Notes: generated from the letters alone by a model not told the origin. Shown: positions 10,144 to 25,100, counted from the stretch's first letter. The stretch: DNA of 64,000 bases from Harmonia axyridis (GCF_914767665.1 NC_059501.1:83550798-83614797), one strand, 5' to 3'. Program-made: numbers and translations.

Positions 10144-13100
10144 ATGAAGAGATTGTTGGTGTTGGTGAGTATTTTCGTAGAATTTAAGTTCGGCTGGAAA
10201 ATTTCGTTTATTCATTTTTTGAATTTTTTTTTTTCAATTTTGAGAATATGAAAGGAAAACTTTCAGTGTTACACTTATATCGTATGCAACATTGGAAGGA
10301 TACAAAAAATTCAATTGAAATTCAATATTCGGGATGACCGGCAATGGGTAAATTCAAAAAAATTCATTTTGTTTGTGACTTCAAGAAATATGAAATTTTG
10401 AGGGTTTTAAAAAATATTATAGTTTATTATTTCCTCATTTAACGCCAAATATCTCGATACGTAACAAAAAAAAAATTAAATTATTTATGTAAAAAATCCG
10501 ATGAACATTTCAAAAATTCATATCTCTGGAACTATAAGAACTACTGCTTTGCGGTAAAAAATATTATACAGGGTTAGAACTATTTAGAGGGGCACTACAG
10601 GGATATCGAAAACCGATAGAGATACACAGTGGCTTAAAGTACAAAAAAGTTGCGTTATTTAGGGACCAGTGTGTTGTTTGAACAGATCCAAAATATCTCG
10701 AAAACTCTAAAAATCGAGATTTCTTTTTTTCTGTACAACTCATTCCTTTCTGGTGATAACTTCACGAAATTCGGTTTGTAGCTATCATCCATTATAGAGA
10801 TTCTAATGGTGTCGTCAGATTTTTTCTGTTTTCCATTGTTTCACAGACGCGAAAGTCACTTTTTTTTCATTATTGACGACATTTTGGTTTTCCTTATGAG
10901 GTGGTAAAGAAAAAATTACCAATTCAACAATGTATCACGCTCTACAAAAATATCGAGTCTAGGTGCCCGAGATATCTCGGAAAAACTGAGAATCGAGATT
11001 TTCTTTTTTTTTTTCTGTATAACTCATTGGATTTTGGAGAATATTTCCCTCCTGTCAAAAATTCTATGTATATGGAGAACAATTATCGAAAATTACAGCG
11101 ATAATTGCATTGTAGGAAGCGAAACTGCACTGCGATAATTGTTCTGTTCATAGATGCATAGTTTCTATGCATCTTACACAGTTCGAATCTATGGCAATTC
11201 CATTCTAAATCAGTTTGACAAGTAATGAACAGTTTATTCGGGAAATATTCCCCCGAATTACACTCGTGCATCAAAATGACCGGATAATTTCGCATTCCAG
11301 CGTGTTTTCTTTGAAAAACTGCATTCGGTCATTTTCATTTTTGGAGAAAGAGCCCTCCACCTTCGGTGTCGGGCTCTTTCTCCAAAAATGAAAATGAACT
11401 CATGCAGTTTTTATGACAACACGCTGTCATGCAAAATTATCGGTAATTTTGATGCACTTGTGCAATTACCTACGATAATTTCAAGAAATTTGGTTTATAG
11501 CCATTATTAATTATAGAGATTCTAATGGTATCTTCAGATTTTTTCTGTTTTCCATTGTTTCAGAGAGGCGATAGTCAAGTGATGATTTCACATAACAACT
11601 CTTCAAATTTGTGTAACGACTCTATATTTTTGTAGAGTTGAATTCTTAATTTTTTTCTTTATCACCACATAAGGAGAACAAATATGACGGCCATAAGAAA
11701 AAAAATTGACTATCGCGTCTCTGAAACAATGTGAAACAGAAAAAATCTGAATATACCATTAGAATCTCTACAATGGATAATGGCTACAAACCAAATTTCA
11801 TGAAGTTATCTCCAAAAACGTATGAGTTATACAGAAAAAGAGAAAATCTGGATTTTCAGTTTTTTTAAGATATCTCGGCAATCATTGGAGGAATTTTGGA
11901 TCTGTTCACACCAACACACTCATCCCTAAATAACGCAACTTTTTCGTAATTTAAGCCACCCTGTATTTCTAACGGTTTTCGATATCCCTGTAATGCCCCT
12001 TCAAATAGTTCTAACCCTGTATACATATACCTATAAACTGAATTTAAACGTAGTAGGATCTTTGTTACGAAATATTATTTTTTTTTTAATATTATGCTTG
12101 ATTTTTTTCAATATGAAATGTTGTATGAGGTTCGAAATTTTATTTTATATTTACACTATCGAATCCTTAGTTTTGAAATTATCAGCAAAACAACATTTCG
12201 AAATTACGCAAGCGGATTTTGCCCATTTTTAAATGAAATAACTTTTGGTAACGGTCCAAAAGGAGATGTCTCAATTCTAGGTGTGTTAGTGTTAGAATTC
12301 GTTAACAATCATAAAGATTTATTAGGTATCATTTAAAAGAATTAATAAATATCATTGACCTTTTTACAATATGAAGATAACTGTTTCCGATTTTCTTGTC
12401 TATGCTAATTTCAATACTTGAATTGGCTGAATCAGAAAAGAAGCTGTGTCATTATTATTGTAGGTTGATTCAGAGTTTCTGACAAACGCCTCTTGAAACC
12501 GTAAACTTTAGATCCTGTATCTTCAACAGTTATAGATCAGACCGAAACTGAACCTGCAATCATGCAAATTTTCTATTTGAATTTAAAGTAGAATAAAAAT
12601 ATTGAGGAGAGTGATCGAAAGCTTTTCTCGAAAACTATCTATTTGCATGAAATTTGGTACAAAAATTTGTTGCCATACTGCATTGATATAACTTTCAAAA
12701 TATTGCCGACTGCATGCAACATATTTTTTGTAAAGTGACATATAAGGTTCGTTTAATACAAATTTTTTAATGGACGTCCAATTTTCGATGACTTTTTCCA
12801 ACATTTGTGGCCGTATATCGGCAATAACACGGCGAATGTTGTACTCCAAATGGTCAAGGGTTTGTGGCTTATCCGCATCGACCAATGACTTTACATAGCC
12901 CCACAGAAAGTAGTCTAGCGGTGTTAAATCACAAGATCTTGGAAGCCAATTCACAGGTCCAAAACCTGAAATTCGGCGGTCACCAAACGTGTCTTTCAAT
13001 AAATCGATTGTGGCACGAGCTGTGTGACATGTTGCGCCGTCTTGTTGAAACCACAGCTCCTGGACATCATGGTTGTTCAATTCAGGAATGAAAAAGTTAG

Positions 13101-16100
13101 TAATCATGGCTCTATACCGATCACCATTGACTGTAACGTTCTGGCCATCATCGTTTTTGAAGAAGTACGGACCAATGATTCCACCAGCCCATAAAGCGCA
13201 CCAAACATTCGGTGTTTCTGGATGTAACGGTGTTTCTACCTACACTTGAGGATTAGCTTCACTCCAAATGCGGCAGTTTTGTTTGTTGACGTAGCCATTC
13301 AACCAGAAGTGCGCTTCATCGCTAAACAAAATATTCCGCACAGAACCATTATTTTCGAAACAAAATTGCACTATTTGCAAGCGTTGTTCAGGCGTGAGTC
13401 TATTCATGATGGATTGCCAAACCAAACTGAGAATAAATCTCTTGACAGATGTTAAATCGGTTGCCATCTTGAACAGTAATGCCAACTTAATGTTATATAC
13501 CTCGAAAAAAAAACACCCTTTACATATCCACATAATGTAGGTACTATTCCCGAAAAATTCTCAGAGTACTGTATACCTTTTTGATCCTCCAAACTCACGA
13601 ATTTAGTAAGGGGTTTTGAAGATATAAAAAACAAGATTGTGAATGAAGTATTATTTTCTGTTTTTAGAATGAAAATTTCAATATTTTCTGAAATTCCTAT
13701 ATAGAAACTCATTTAATAAGCTATTCAGTGGTTACTAAACTTCAGCACCCTTCAAGCAATCATGAACATTTACAGATATCCAAGAAGAAATCTCTAGTTC
13801 AAAGCTATTACCAAATTGCATTTCCTATAACACCTACAAATGTGACTCACATTTCATCTATGCTAATTGCAAATCATGTTTAATAATCTCAAAATCCATT
13901 ATCATTGATTGTCTTGCCAACTTTCCGATTGAAGTGGGTTTAAGCTAAACTAAAAAAACACTTCAATTTGTAGTGTTTACCCATTTATATAATCGATGCA
14001 GTAGAGTTAAAGACAGATCATCAACCTTATTTCGTAACTGAATACAATTTTGAAACCGTATAGGTATCTGATACTTGCACGTCATTTCACAATTTGAATT
14101 AGAGGTATATTCTAACTATCGCTCCAAAACTCTTAATAATAGTTATAATGAAGAAACAGATCTAGTTTCTATCTGAACACGCAGGACTAATTTTTGGCAA
14201 AAATCGTTGGGAAATGATAAATTAGCTACTGTTTCTGAATAATTAGAGATATCAAATGTTGGTTTCTCAGACGAAGCTCATGGAATATATAATCTTCCTC
14301 AAGACCAAATTGATACCCACGCGGTATTAAAAAATAGAAGATGGAAATGAGATCAATGAGTTCTTTTGAATTGCTAGTTTCGAATATTCAAGAGAATGAC
14401 CAAGAGGCTTATTAGATTATACTATCATCAGCAGACATTTGAGAATATAGAGCTGAAAGTATTATAACGGGACTTGAACTGAACCCTGCGGAATGACTTA
14501 ATTTCATGGAATTAGCTTTATAGTTTCTGAAGAAGAGCCCACAGATATTCTTGATGACTCCTGGAGAAATGTTGTACAAATTAAACTCGTTTATTCGTCT
14601 GCATCAGCATGGAAAGGGGTCCAAAGCGACCAAAATTTTATACATCAGCAGGCAGACATCTTTGTATTTTGGGACGTGCATGGTATATTCTTCATTGACT
14701 ATCTTTACAAGGATAAAACTATCAACAGTGAATATAACATAACGTTATTGAATCCACTGAGTGCAGAAATTAAATATCTTTATACTTTTTTAAAACGGCA
14801 CGTGTACAGGGTGGGAAAATAAGCGAGGTAAGCATCTATATCTCAGGATCCACTCATCGTAGAGACTTGCTTTGAAAATTTTTATGACTAAAGTGTACAA
14901 GAAAATACACTGGAAATTGTTTTGAAGTTCATACTTCTACCGCTAGGGGGCGTAATAGCTATCGTCGAGTAGAAAAATGAATTTTACTCGAAAATGTTTC
15001 ATCTGAAGTTGAAGAAAAAATATCATCACTGTAATCCTTGGAAAATTCTCTATCTTTTTCAATTGTCACTTTCGATTTTACGACATCAAATAAGGGTAGG
15101 TGAAAGGAAAAAATCTGACTGATTGAAATGCATGTAACTTCAGTTTGGCTCAACATTTTTGAGCAAATTAGATCTCATTTGAAAGATAATATCTTGTTGA
15201 TTAAGGACAAAATACACTCACAACGCAATATCTCACAAACTAATGGTCGGACTGCTGTCAAATTTTGACACGTATCGTTTGAAGGTTCGTACTAACTAAA
15301 AATCAAATGGATTTAATTCTACTAGCACCTCCATTTGTGCATCATACCTGGGACTTTTCAATTGGCCTAATAGAGCATCGAAAAAATGTGTTCGTCTCAA
15401 AAGCACCTTTATTAAAAAGGAAAATAATATTTTGTACTGAAATAATACATATCTCGCCTTTTTTCTATGAATTAATGTAACAGTCATTTTGACAGGAACT
15501 AACGTAAAAATTGGAGAACCTAGATATCCATAAACGAGAAAATCTTGTTCCAGTATAATTGCCAAACAACCAAATAACAATCGATTACTTTTTTCTCTCT
15601 TACCATGTAGATATAATTGGTCTTATTGAACAATAGGAACCATAAATTTCAATAGCCAGGCCTAATCAATATCTGAAAGTGTTCACCTATAAAAACTCGG
15701 CAATCGTCGTAAATACAATACTAAAGTAAAAAGATCTGTTATAAGCACGACGTATACTCGAATATATAATGTCATAATCTTATAAACACGCATATGTTCC
15801 CCGACGTCTGTTATTCAAAACCATTGATTACCATTTGTCCAAGAAATCCTGTCACACTTTCTTCTAATGGATACGCTTCGAATACTTCGATTATGAAAAT
15901 AAACAAAACAATCGAACGGTAAACAGATAGATAATTCGTGAAGAAAAAAAACCATAAAACCGGTAGGGAAGGAGGAAAGGAGTTTCGTGATATAATCCTG
16001 GTAGATTGGATTGTACAGGGTGGGCAAATAAGCGAGGTAAGCGGCTATATCTCAGGATCCACTCATCGTAGAGACTTGCGGTGAAAATACACTGAAAATT

Positions 16101-19100
16101 GTTGAAAATTTCACGTTTTGGACCTGTGAATTGGCCTCCAAGATCTTGTGATTTAACACCGCTAGACTACTTTCTGTGGGGCTATGTAAAGTCATTGGTC
16201 TATGCGGATAAGCCACAAACCTTTGACCACTTGGAAGACAACATTCGCCTTGTTATTACCGATATACGGACACAAATGTTGGAAAAAGTCATCGAAAATT
16301 AGACGTCCAGATTGGACTACATCCGAGCCAGCCATGGCGGTCATATGCCAGAAATCATATTTAAAATGTAATGCCACAAGATTATCTTGCGGATAAATAA
16401 AATTCATGACAATCGAATAATCCATCGTTGTTTTATTGCAATTTAAAGTTCTATAGCTCTAAAAAAAACAGCCTTTATTTACCATTAAGTGTCAATTCGA
16501 GTTAGGGTTTCATTTCCAATATTTTCCCTCCTTTAGTATCACATAGATAACCGCGATTACCTAGATCTGATCTCAAGTAAATCTATGTATTAGGAAGTCG
16601 ATGTTCTAATATATGCATCAACTTTTTAAAACCTAACGTTGCTGCCAACTGTATACACGCAGGCATTACGTCACATCCCGAACTGTATTAATTTTCTGGC
16701 TCACAGGCAGATATCCACTTATTTAACAAATATAATTCCGGATATCACGTTTGTGCGCTACAAAAACAGCGTTTCCGGGATAGATCGTTACATATTTCTA
16801 TGGCGAGAAATTCGCCGTTACGTAATAGAAATGCATAGAAGTTTTTCTGACTTACTAAGTGGGCAATATCGGTCACAGAAAGTGGCACTTCCAGGTTTAA
16901 GTCACGATTCACTTAGACAGAAAACTTTAGGTGTTTTTAAGTGCGGTTAATTTGCGCAATTGTCTTAAATGTTGCTTCCGAGTCTACCAAAGGCAGATGA
17001 AACTTTGTAATCACTCTTGGCATGATGAAGCTTTGGGATCCTAGATTTTGAACTGTAGATACACTGAGAGAAGTGTTTATTTGATATTATCGAAAATGCA
17101 TTATAGTTAATAAATCATTTATTGGATATATGGACAAACAAATATTAGTTGCATGGAAATAAATAATTCATTTGAAATCCCATCAATAAATAATCATAAT
17201 TTATTTTTACACTTCATTTATTTACGCATAAGTTGTATTAATAATGCTGAAGAAATATCCATTTGGAGGAGATAAATATAGTTGAGGTTAATATATAATT
17301 GAGTAATAATTAACAAACCTCATTTATAATTAGGTAAAAATAATATTTCAGTTAAGTAATGGTTAACGTATTTCTTAGATAATTATTTTGGTTGTTTCTA
17401 TTATCCGATTGTTAGGGTCTGAAAAGAACCGTTTGTCAAAATAGGTAATTTTTTAGAGTTCATATTGAGGGTATCCGGGTTTGAACCCTAGTCATCTTGA
17501 TTGCGTCTGTTTACTCTAACCATTGTTCTGCCAACATAACTAATAACTAAGCAGGTACAAACGATCTAAACCCAAAATTCAGTTAAGATGTGCTAAGCGG
17601 CGTTCAATAAGCCCATAGTAACACAGATTTTATGTTTAAAAAGGAAATTCAAAACAAATGAAAGGTTAAGAACAGATCCTTCAAGGAGATACGCTTCTCT
17701 TTGAGGGATGTGTCCTTAAACTTTTCCACAGATTGGATCGCTAGAATTATGTTAGTTTGTTAATTATTAATGAATCCTATATTCTGAGTGAATAAATTAT
17801 TGATTTCTTGTAAGAGTTTATTCATAAATAGCAAATGTTCGTTAACTACCAGTTGAAAATTTTTTGACACTGAATTTATGTTATTTCTGGAGATAACGTA
17901 AGTTCATATAAATTATTTATCACCGAAATATATTGAATATTATCAAATACCTTGTAAACAAAAATTTTATTCTCTATTAATAAACTTTTTTGATTGCATA
18001 ATTCAACTATTAATGAATATATCGATTATAAATCTGCTGTAATAGTTGTGAATAAATAGAATAGAATAGAATAGAGTTTATTCAAATTTTACATTGATTG
18101 TTTAAACTCTAAATAAGTGCTTTATTAATAAAAAATATGGATTTCTCTCAGTGTAGGTACACTCCCAAAATGCATTTCAAGCCATTTGGAACATTTTTAG
18201 TTTCGTGTCTCTCGGTATGCGTTCACTCAATCACTTGTAACAGCCACGACGTAGACCTTTATGTATAAAGGGTTTTCCAATAACAAATTTCATTTTAAAT
18301 AGCCCGCGCTATCTGAACATTTGTCACTTTTGAAACTGTCATCTGTTGACATTAATTTGACAAGTAAAAACTACGCCATTGCTTAAAATGGAACGACACA
18401 TGCTTCAACAATGCATTGAATTGTTAATGTTAACTACGAAAGTTGTGAACATTTTTGCAGTCACCGTTCTCAAAACTTAAGCATATTAAAATCGTACCCA
18501 GATTCTTTTGAATTTCTTATATGTAGGTACACTGATACTCGAAATATTAGACAATTCTGCTGTGAAAAGCATTTAAATGGATGATTCGAAAGAAAAATCA
18601 CGATATGATAATAGATGGTAAAATAATTTGATAGTTGATAAGTCCAAAAGTTCCTTCCTTGTCTTTTTCAAGAATGTGTTTTAGAAAAGTTGCATATCTC
18701 ACATTCTTCTCAGTCTTAATAAGGCTTATTTCGACAAGTTTGAATGTGTAAATATTATTGAGATAGAAGGTTTTGTGTCTCCTAGGCTTTATGCAAAATT
18801 TGTAGCTTTTCTCCATTTGACAGAAATATTCCGTTTCTGAAATATGTGCCTACTAGCTTCTCTGAACTAAGATATCACACTTGATAATATTACATTTATT
18901 AGAATAATTTACCGCCTTGAATCGAAGCCGTCGGTGAAAGTTCTTTGTATTTGTTTAATTGCTCAACATAAATCTAATCTTTTGCCGAAACCATTATATA
19001 TCTCCACTTTTAACAACTAAAGGAATTTTACTGTTATCTTCTTTTACATTCGATGTTCATTCAGCATTTCCTTAGATCTTGGCGAGATACTCATGAGATA

Positions 19101-22100
19101 CTTCAGAACTGATGGAAAAAAAATGTTTACCAATCCATGACGGTTTCATACGCCGTTGACTCACAAAAACGTCCAGTAAAACGAAAGTACTGAATATTAA
19201 TTCACTCAAGACGAAATAGATTGACGGGAAGCAATGAAAAATGGCAATGATGACATAAACAGCTTACATTAAGTGCCATTACTTCAATTTATTGTTAATA
19301 CGCGATTTTTTTTAATGGGACGCATGCATTGTTGGCGTGTTTGAAATTTTGTCGATATTTTCTTCGAATTTTGCATTGGAATTTGCAAGTTTGAAATTTT
19401 TATTTTATCTTCAGTTGCAAAATATCAACTTAGTGGTATCTGTTGTCACTAAAATATTAATTTTTTTTTAATTTGCTATAGTTCTTCTGGTGATGTTATC
19501 CACACGAAATTATGAATGAAGCTTGCAATTGTTATTTCATATCAGCACTCAAAATCTTAACTAATGTGTGTTTGTTTAGAGCTATAGAACTTTAAATTGC
19601 AATAAAACAACGATGGATTATTCGATTGACATGAATTTTATTTATCCGCAAGATAATCTTGTGGCATTACATTTTAAATATGATTTTTGGCATATGACCG
19701 CCACGGCTGGCTCGGATGTATTCCAATCTGGACGTCCAATTTTCGATGACTTTTTCCAACATTTGTGGCCGTATATCGGCAAAACACGGCGAATGTTGTC
19801 TTCCAAATGGTCAAGGGTTTGTGGCTTATCCGCATAGACCAATGACTTTACATAGCCCCACAGAAAGTAGTGTAGCGGTGTCAAATCATAAGATCTTGGA
19901 GGCCAATTAACAGGTCCAAAACGTGAAATTAGGCGGTCACCAAACGTGTCTTTCAATAAATCGATTGTGGCACGAGCTGTGTGACATGTTGCGCCGTCTT
20001 GTTGGAACCACAGCTCCTGGACATCATGGTTGTTCAATTCAGGAATGAAAAAGTTAGTAATCATGGCTCTATACCGATCACCATTGACTGTAACGTTCTG
20101 GCCATCATCGTTTTTGAAGAAGTACGGACCAATGATTCCACTAGCCCATAAAGCGCACCAAACAGTCAGTTTTTCAGGATGTAACGGTGTTTCGACATAC
20201 ACTTGAGGATTAGCTTCACTCCAAATGCGGCAGTTTTGTTTGTTGACGTAGCCATTCAACCAGAAGTGCGCTTCATCGCTAATCAAAAGTGCGCGATACG
20301 TATTCCGCACAGAACCATTATTTTCGAAATAAAATTGCACTATTTGCAAGCGTTGTTCAGGCGTGAGTCTATTTATGATGAATTGCCAAACCAAACTGAG
20401 AATAAATCACTTGACAGCTATTAAATCGGTCGCCATGTTGAACAGTAATGCCAACTTAATGTTATATACCTTGAAAAAAAACACCCGTTATTTCTGGTTT
20501 GTGGTCACAGAAATAAAGAGTTTTCAGCAAAAAGTCCTGATATTGAAAAAACCGTGTATCTAGGTATATTTTAAGACAAATTGATGATTTTTTTTCATTG
20601 TAAAGAGGTATGCCATTAAAGATGTAAAAAGATATCAGCCAAATGGCTGCTATGGCTACGGCTGCATTACCATATCCTGTTCAAGAAATTTGCCATTTTC
20701 CAACCAAGAATATTAGAAACGGTCATTTTTCAGAAACGTCCTGTAACTTGAGACCGAATCAAGATATCTTTGATCTGCTTTCTGTTTCGAAAAAAGAAAC
20801 CGGGGTCCTTGAAGATTTGGGACACCCTGTGAATCTGGGATGTGACATCGCAAATTTACCGTAAAAATTTCAAGCTTCCAGGTCTTTCGAGAGTTATCGT
20901 GTTCGCGGACGGAAGGATAGAGTCGAATTTAAGGATGAATTCGTCATCAGCACAAAAGTCTAAAATCAAAGACACGTTGACCGATCTGTTCGGGGAACAA
21001 GCTCTTAAAAACCTGACATACGAGGAGCGGAAAAGTACATCAGACATTATTATTCAAATTCAATGGCTCCGTTGACTCAAAGACCTACATTTCGTTAACC
21101 TTGGAGATCCCAGGTTACGTCCTTCGTCATCCATCTGTTTGGGTCAATAACACCGTCATCCAACAACGCCTTAGGCCGTCTTCACATTCCTGTTGGGTTG
21201 GCCGCCTTTATGGGAATATATTTGAATATGGATACAGATTGTCCTAAATTCGATGTACCGGGTTTTTCACCATAATTTGACCCCCCTTTAACTTTGTTAC
21301 TAAATGAGGTACAAAAAAATGTTTTCTACAAGAGTTTCAAGAAATCGACTAGTGTTTTTTAAAATGATTTCACAAAACGAAATATATACAGGGTGATCAA
21401 CATATTGATTGCAACTTCATTTTGTCAAATGGAACACCCTGTATATTTCTCTATATTTGACTAGTTCTTTTTCCCCTGATTTCGAATATGTAACATGTGT
21501 TTGGCCTATCTCTCTTATTCTGAGTACCACAGAGTTTCAAATTTTAAGAACCACCTGGCAAGCTAAGTAATCAGTTTTCAAATGGAAGGCTGCGATAATT
21601 CAAAATGGCCTTTCTTATAACACAAACCGATTGAGTGCCATCACCCAATAAACTATTGAATATTCAAATAATCCAAATAAACAAGTTTTCCTTTACCTCT
21701 GATAAATAAAATAAACCTTTAGAATATATGAAGAACAAAACTAACAAAAAATTTTAATGTAAGGAGCTTTTGGGCTCTCGTTAACTTATGCTTTTATTTG
21801 AGAACAGAACTGTTGTAAAGGATTTTCCAATAAGGGATTTCATTTTGATATGAAAAAAACGAGTATAATTTAATGTTTATTTCATTGTAGAAAGCAAGGT
21901 AAGCCATTAAAGATTAAAGAAATGCTTCTCGAATAGTCAAAAGGGCTTTAGTTTTGCAAACTACGACTTTCGCCATTTTTGTAGTGAATTTAATCAATTT
22001 CTATGCATTTGTGAAGCGTTTTTCGTTCCATTTCTGATAGTGTCGTAGTTTTTACTTGTAAAATGTCAAAAGATGGCAGCTTCAAAAGTAAAAAAAAGCG

Positions 22101-25100
22101 CGGAAAATCAATATTGCCAATGTGGGGTTATGTTCAAAAATTGAGTTAAAACGCTCTCTGTTTTACTACACTTATCGAATACGAAAAGCTCCGATGAGGA
22201 TTGGGATGTGTCATATCGTATTCCCGTTAATTTGTTTACTGTTACACCTCGCAAATGTTGATATGCGGCCAATTAAATAATTAATATTATTTAATCGTTA
22301 ACGTAATGTGTGATAAGGAAGGCCATAAGGAATGAGAAAGCGGTAGTTGTAACTTCTACGTAATTTGCACTTAAGTACCCCCATGACTGCAGAAAAGGCC
22401 GAGATAGAGTTGTCATCAAGTATAGGTTGTTCCTAAAAAATAGCAATAAGAGACAATAATACCTACAGTTGTTTAACGATTATCTACGTTCGTTGGTATA
22501 CAGGGTGGTCACTTTTTCAATGGGATTGTATTGGTAACTTTTAAACCATAAGAGTTAAAAGGTCGGTCAAATGGAGAAAAAGTTGCATGCATATAAGCAT
22601 TATCAAGCAGTTCAAACAAATCGAGATTATCAGGGCCGGTTATTGAGATATCATAAGAAAAGTAAATTATATCATTTTGATTTTTCTTTTTTTCCCACTT
22701 TATTTCAAATATCATCAAAAAATGTTACAGGGTTTTTTATTCGACAGTAAATTATCCTCAATTTGACGTAATCAGATTTCGTATCCAACGTTTCGTACTC
22801 TCTGGGCCACCCTCAACCTCATTTTTTCCAATACGGACCTGCATATTTGATGACATTTTTCGAAATAACTTTTAACGCTGAATTCAACGATATGTCATAC
22901 AATGTCATTCAAAGCTGATTTTCAGGTGATTTTGACCCTCATCCAAATTTAATGGTGTGTATGTAAGAAAAAACAAGTCTATTAACGATATCAATGTTCT
23001 GACCCAAATTCAATCGAACCCAGAAAAAAAATCGAGAACTGTGGCCATCAGTGAATGGAATTTTTCAAAAACTGCTGTTAATATAATAGTCAAGATACGC
23101 GAATACAATGATTTTAAATTTGAATACCAAGTTTCCATATACACGTCCGTTTTCACCCAGCTTACAATGCAACTTTTTCCTATTCGGATTTCCAAGAAGG
23201 CCGACGTTTTTGCAGAAAACGCTTTCAAAACGAGTCTATACGCTAGTCACACGACTTATATAAACAAATGGCGGTAATTGCAGTTGGCGGTGATTAACCT
23301 GAATTAGCCGGTATGAGCTGTTAAAACCACTGCCATTACCGTTTTCAGAAGTGCTTTCTTCGCGACTTCTTCTGAAGGAGTGAAAGATGATTTCAGCGAG
23401 TCATTGGTTGTATCTACATACCGTTGACCATAAAATTTTCGAATCGGGTAGGTATAACATCTTGGCGTTTCCTTCTCACATTTTTCTGGGTATTAAATTA
23501 CCTGTATGTGCTCCATACTGGAAATGAATCATAGTTATTTATGCAACAAGTGCAATAAACAATTTTTGCACGAGTTGCATACAATATTTTTTCTACGTTC
23601 ATGCAAAAAGCAAAAAATGATTCATTAAGGTGCGGCACTAGGTGTAGTAAAATGAAAAGCGCAACTTGAATACTTTATTATTAATATCGATTTGCATTGA
23701 AACAGGAACTAATACGTTACGAACAATTTAACTCAAACTTTATTTTTACCCTCAATGTTGAAAGTGAATGAACAATTAGTGCAATTTTCAATATGAATAT
23801 TTCGTAGTGAAGTACTTTTTAAATCCACTTCTTGATTTGTTACTGCTGTAAACGTACTAGTACTTGGTAACTGATGTACATCGTTATTTCCTTCAGGCTG
23901 AAATATTTGTTTGTCATGATGACAGCACGTTGAAGTAGAATGACAGATGAGTGCAATAAAAACTTTATTGCACTAGTGCAATAAAGAACTTCTTTTTCCA
24001 CTAAATATAGTTCAATAAAGTTCTGCTTTTTGCATGAATGTAGAAAAAATAATTTATTGTGTTCAATATTTCTTACATCACTTCTCTTCATTTTCTCTCC
24101 TTGTCACTTGTTCCCTGATTAACTTTACCAACCTGGCTCTACCCAGATCCCAAGAGGTGTTTTGCATATTCACTTCAATGGCGTATACAATCCTGGGTAG
24201 ACGATAAAAAGATCGTTGGGCAACTTCTTATCGTTAGGGAGAGAAATTTCAAAGCCGTTCCCTTCGACGAACTAATCTAGTCCTAATCCCTAAAATATGG
24301 AAACCTGCAATAATGTTTTCTACAATTATTTATCCACTGCTTATCTCACTTCATTCGATTCATTCTAATCTTCAAACTCTTTTCGCAGAATCTCTTATTC
24401 CTGGCCACACGAGCGGAGTTGCCGTCAGAGAATTCCTCCGGCAACTCGATAACAACTTCGAGCTCCGAAGAACCACCAGAGGGTTATTACGCTTTTGTGG
24501 AGTCACCAAATGCAGAACCTCCCACTGTGAGGCCTCCACCGTACAATTTCGCCAGTGTGGATTGTAGGGAGGACAGTGATAAGACCCCACACATGTCACA
24601 CAACAACCTTTGCGGGGATCTCAACAAGGGTTTCATTCCAAGGAATCCAATGGGTCAAAATATCCTAGGGTCACCATATCCATTGTAAGTAAAGGGTGTT
24701 TTTTTTAGAGCTATAGAACTTTAAATTGCAATAAAACAACGATGGATTATTCGATTGACATGAATTTTATTTATCCGCAAGATAATCTTGTGGCATTACA
24801 TTTTGAATATGATTTCTGGCTCGGATGTAGTCCAATCTGGACGTCCAATTTTCGATGACTTTTTTCAACATTTGTGGCCGTTTATCGGCAATAACACGGC
24901 GAATGTTGTCTTCCAAATGGTCAAGGGATTGTGGCTTATCCGCATAGACCAATGACTTTTCATATCCCCACAGAAAGTAGTCTAGCGGTGTTAAATCACA
25001 AGATCTTGGAGGCCAATTCACAGGTCCAAAACGTGAAATTAGGCGGTCACCAAACGTGTCTTTCAATAAATCGATTGTGGCACGAGCTGTGTGACATGTT

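Noticed and set aside
11327..11398. Strong hairpin as a transcription terminator
   Set aside because: The sequence is eukaryotic, the hairpin lies inside a nested palindromic repeat, and factor-independent terminators do not apply.
17470..17535. Functional tRNA gene
   Set aside because: Only box-like motifs; no complete cloverleaf with acceptor stem could be drawn. Kept as a low-interest SINE-like finding.
22957..23277. 106-codon ORF in dispersed repeat copy A
   Set aside because: The related copy at 49950-50100 does not keep the frame, and no domain is visible.
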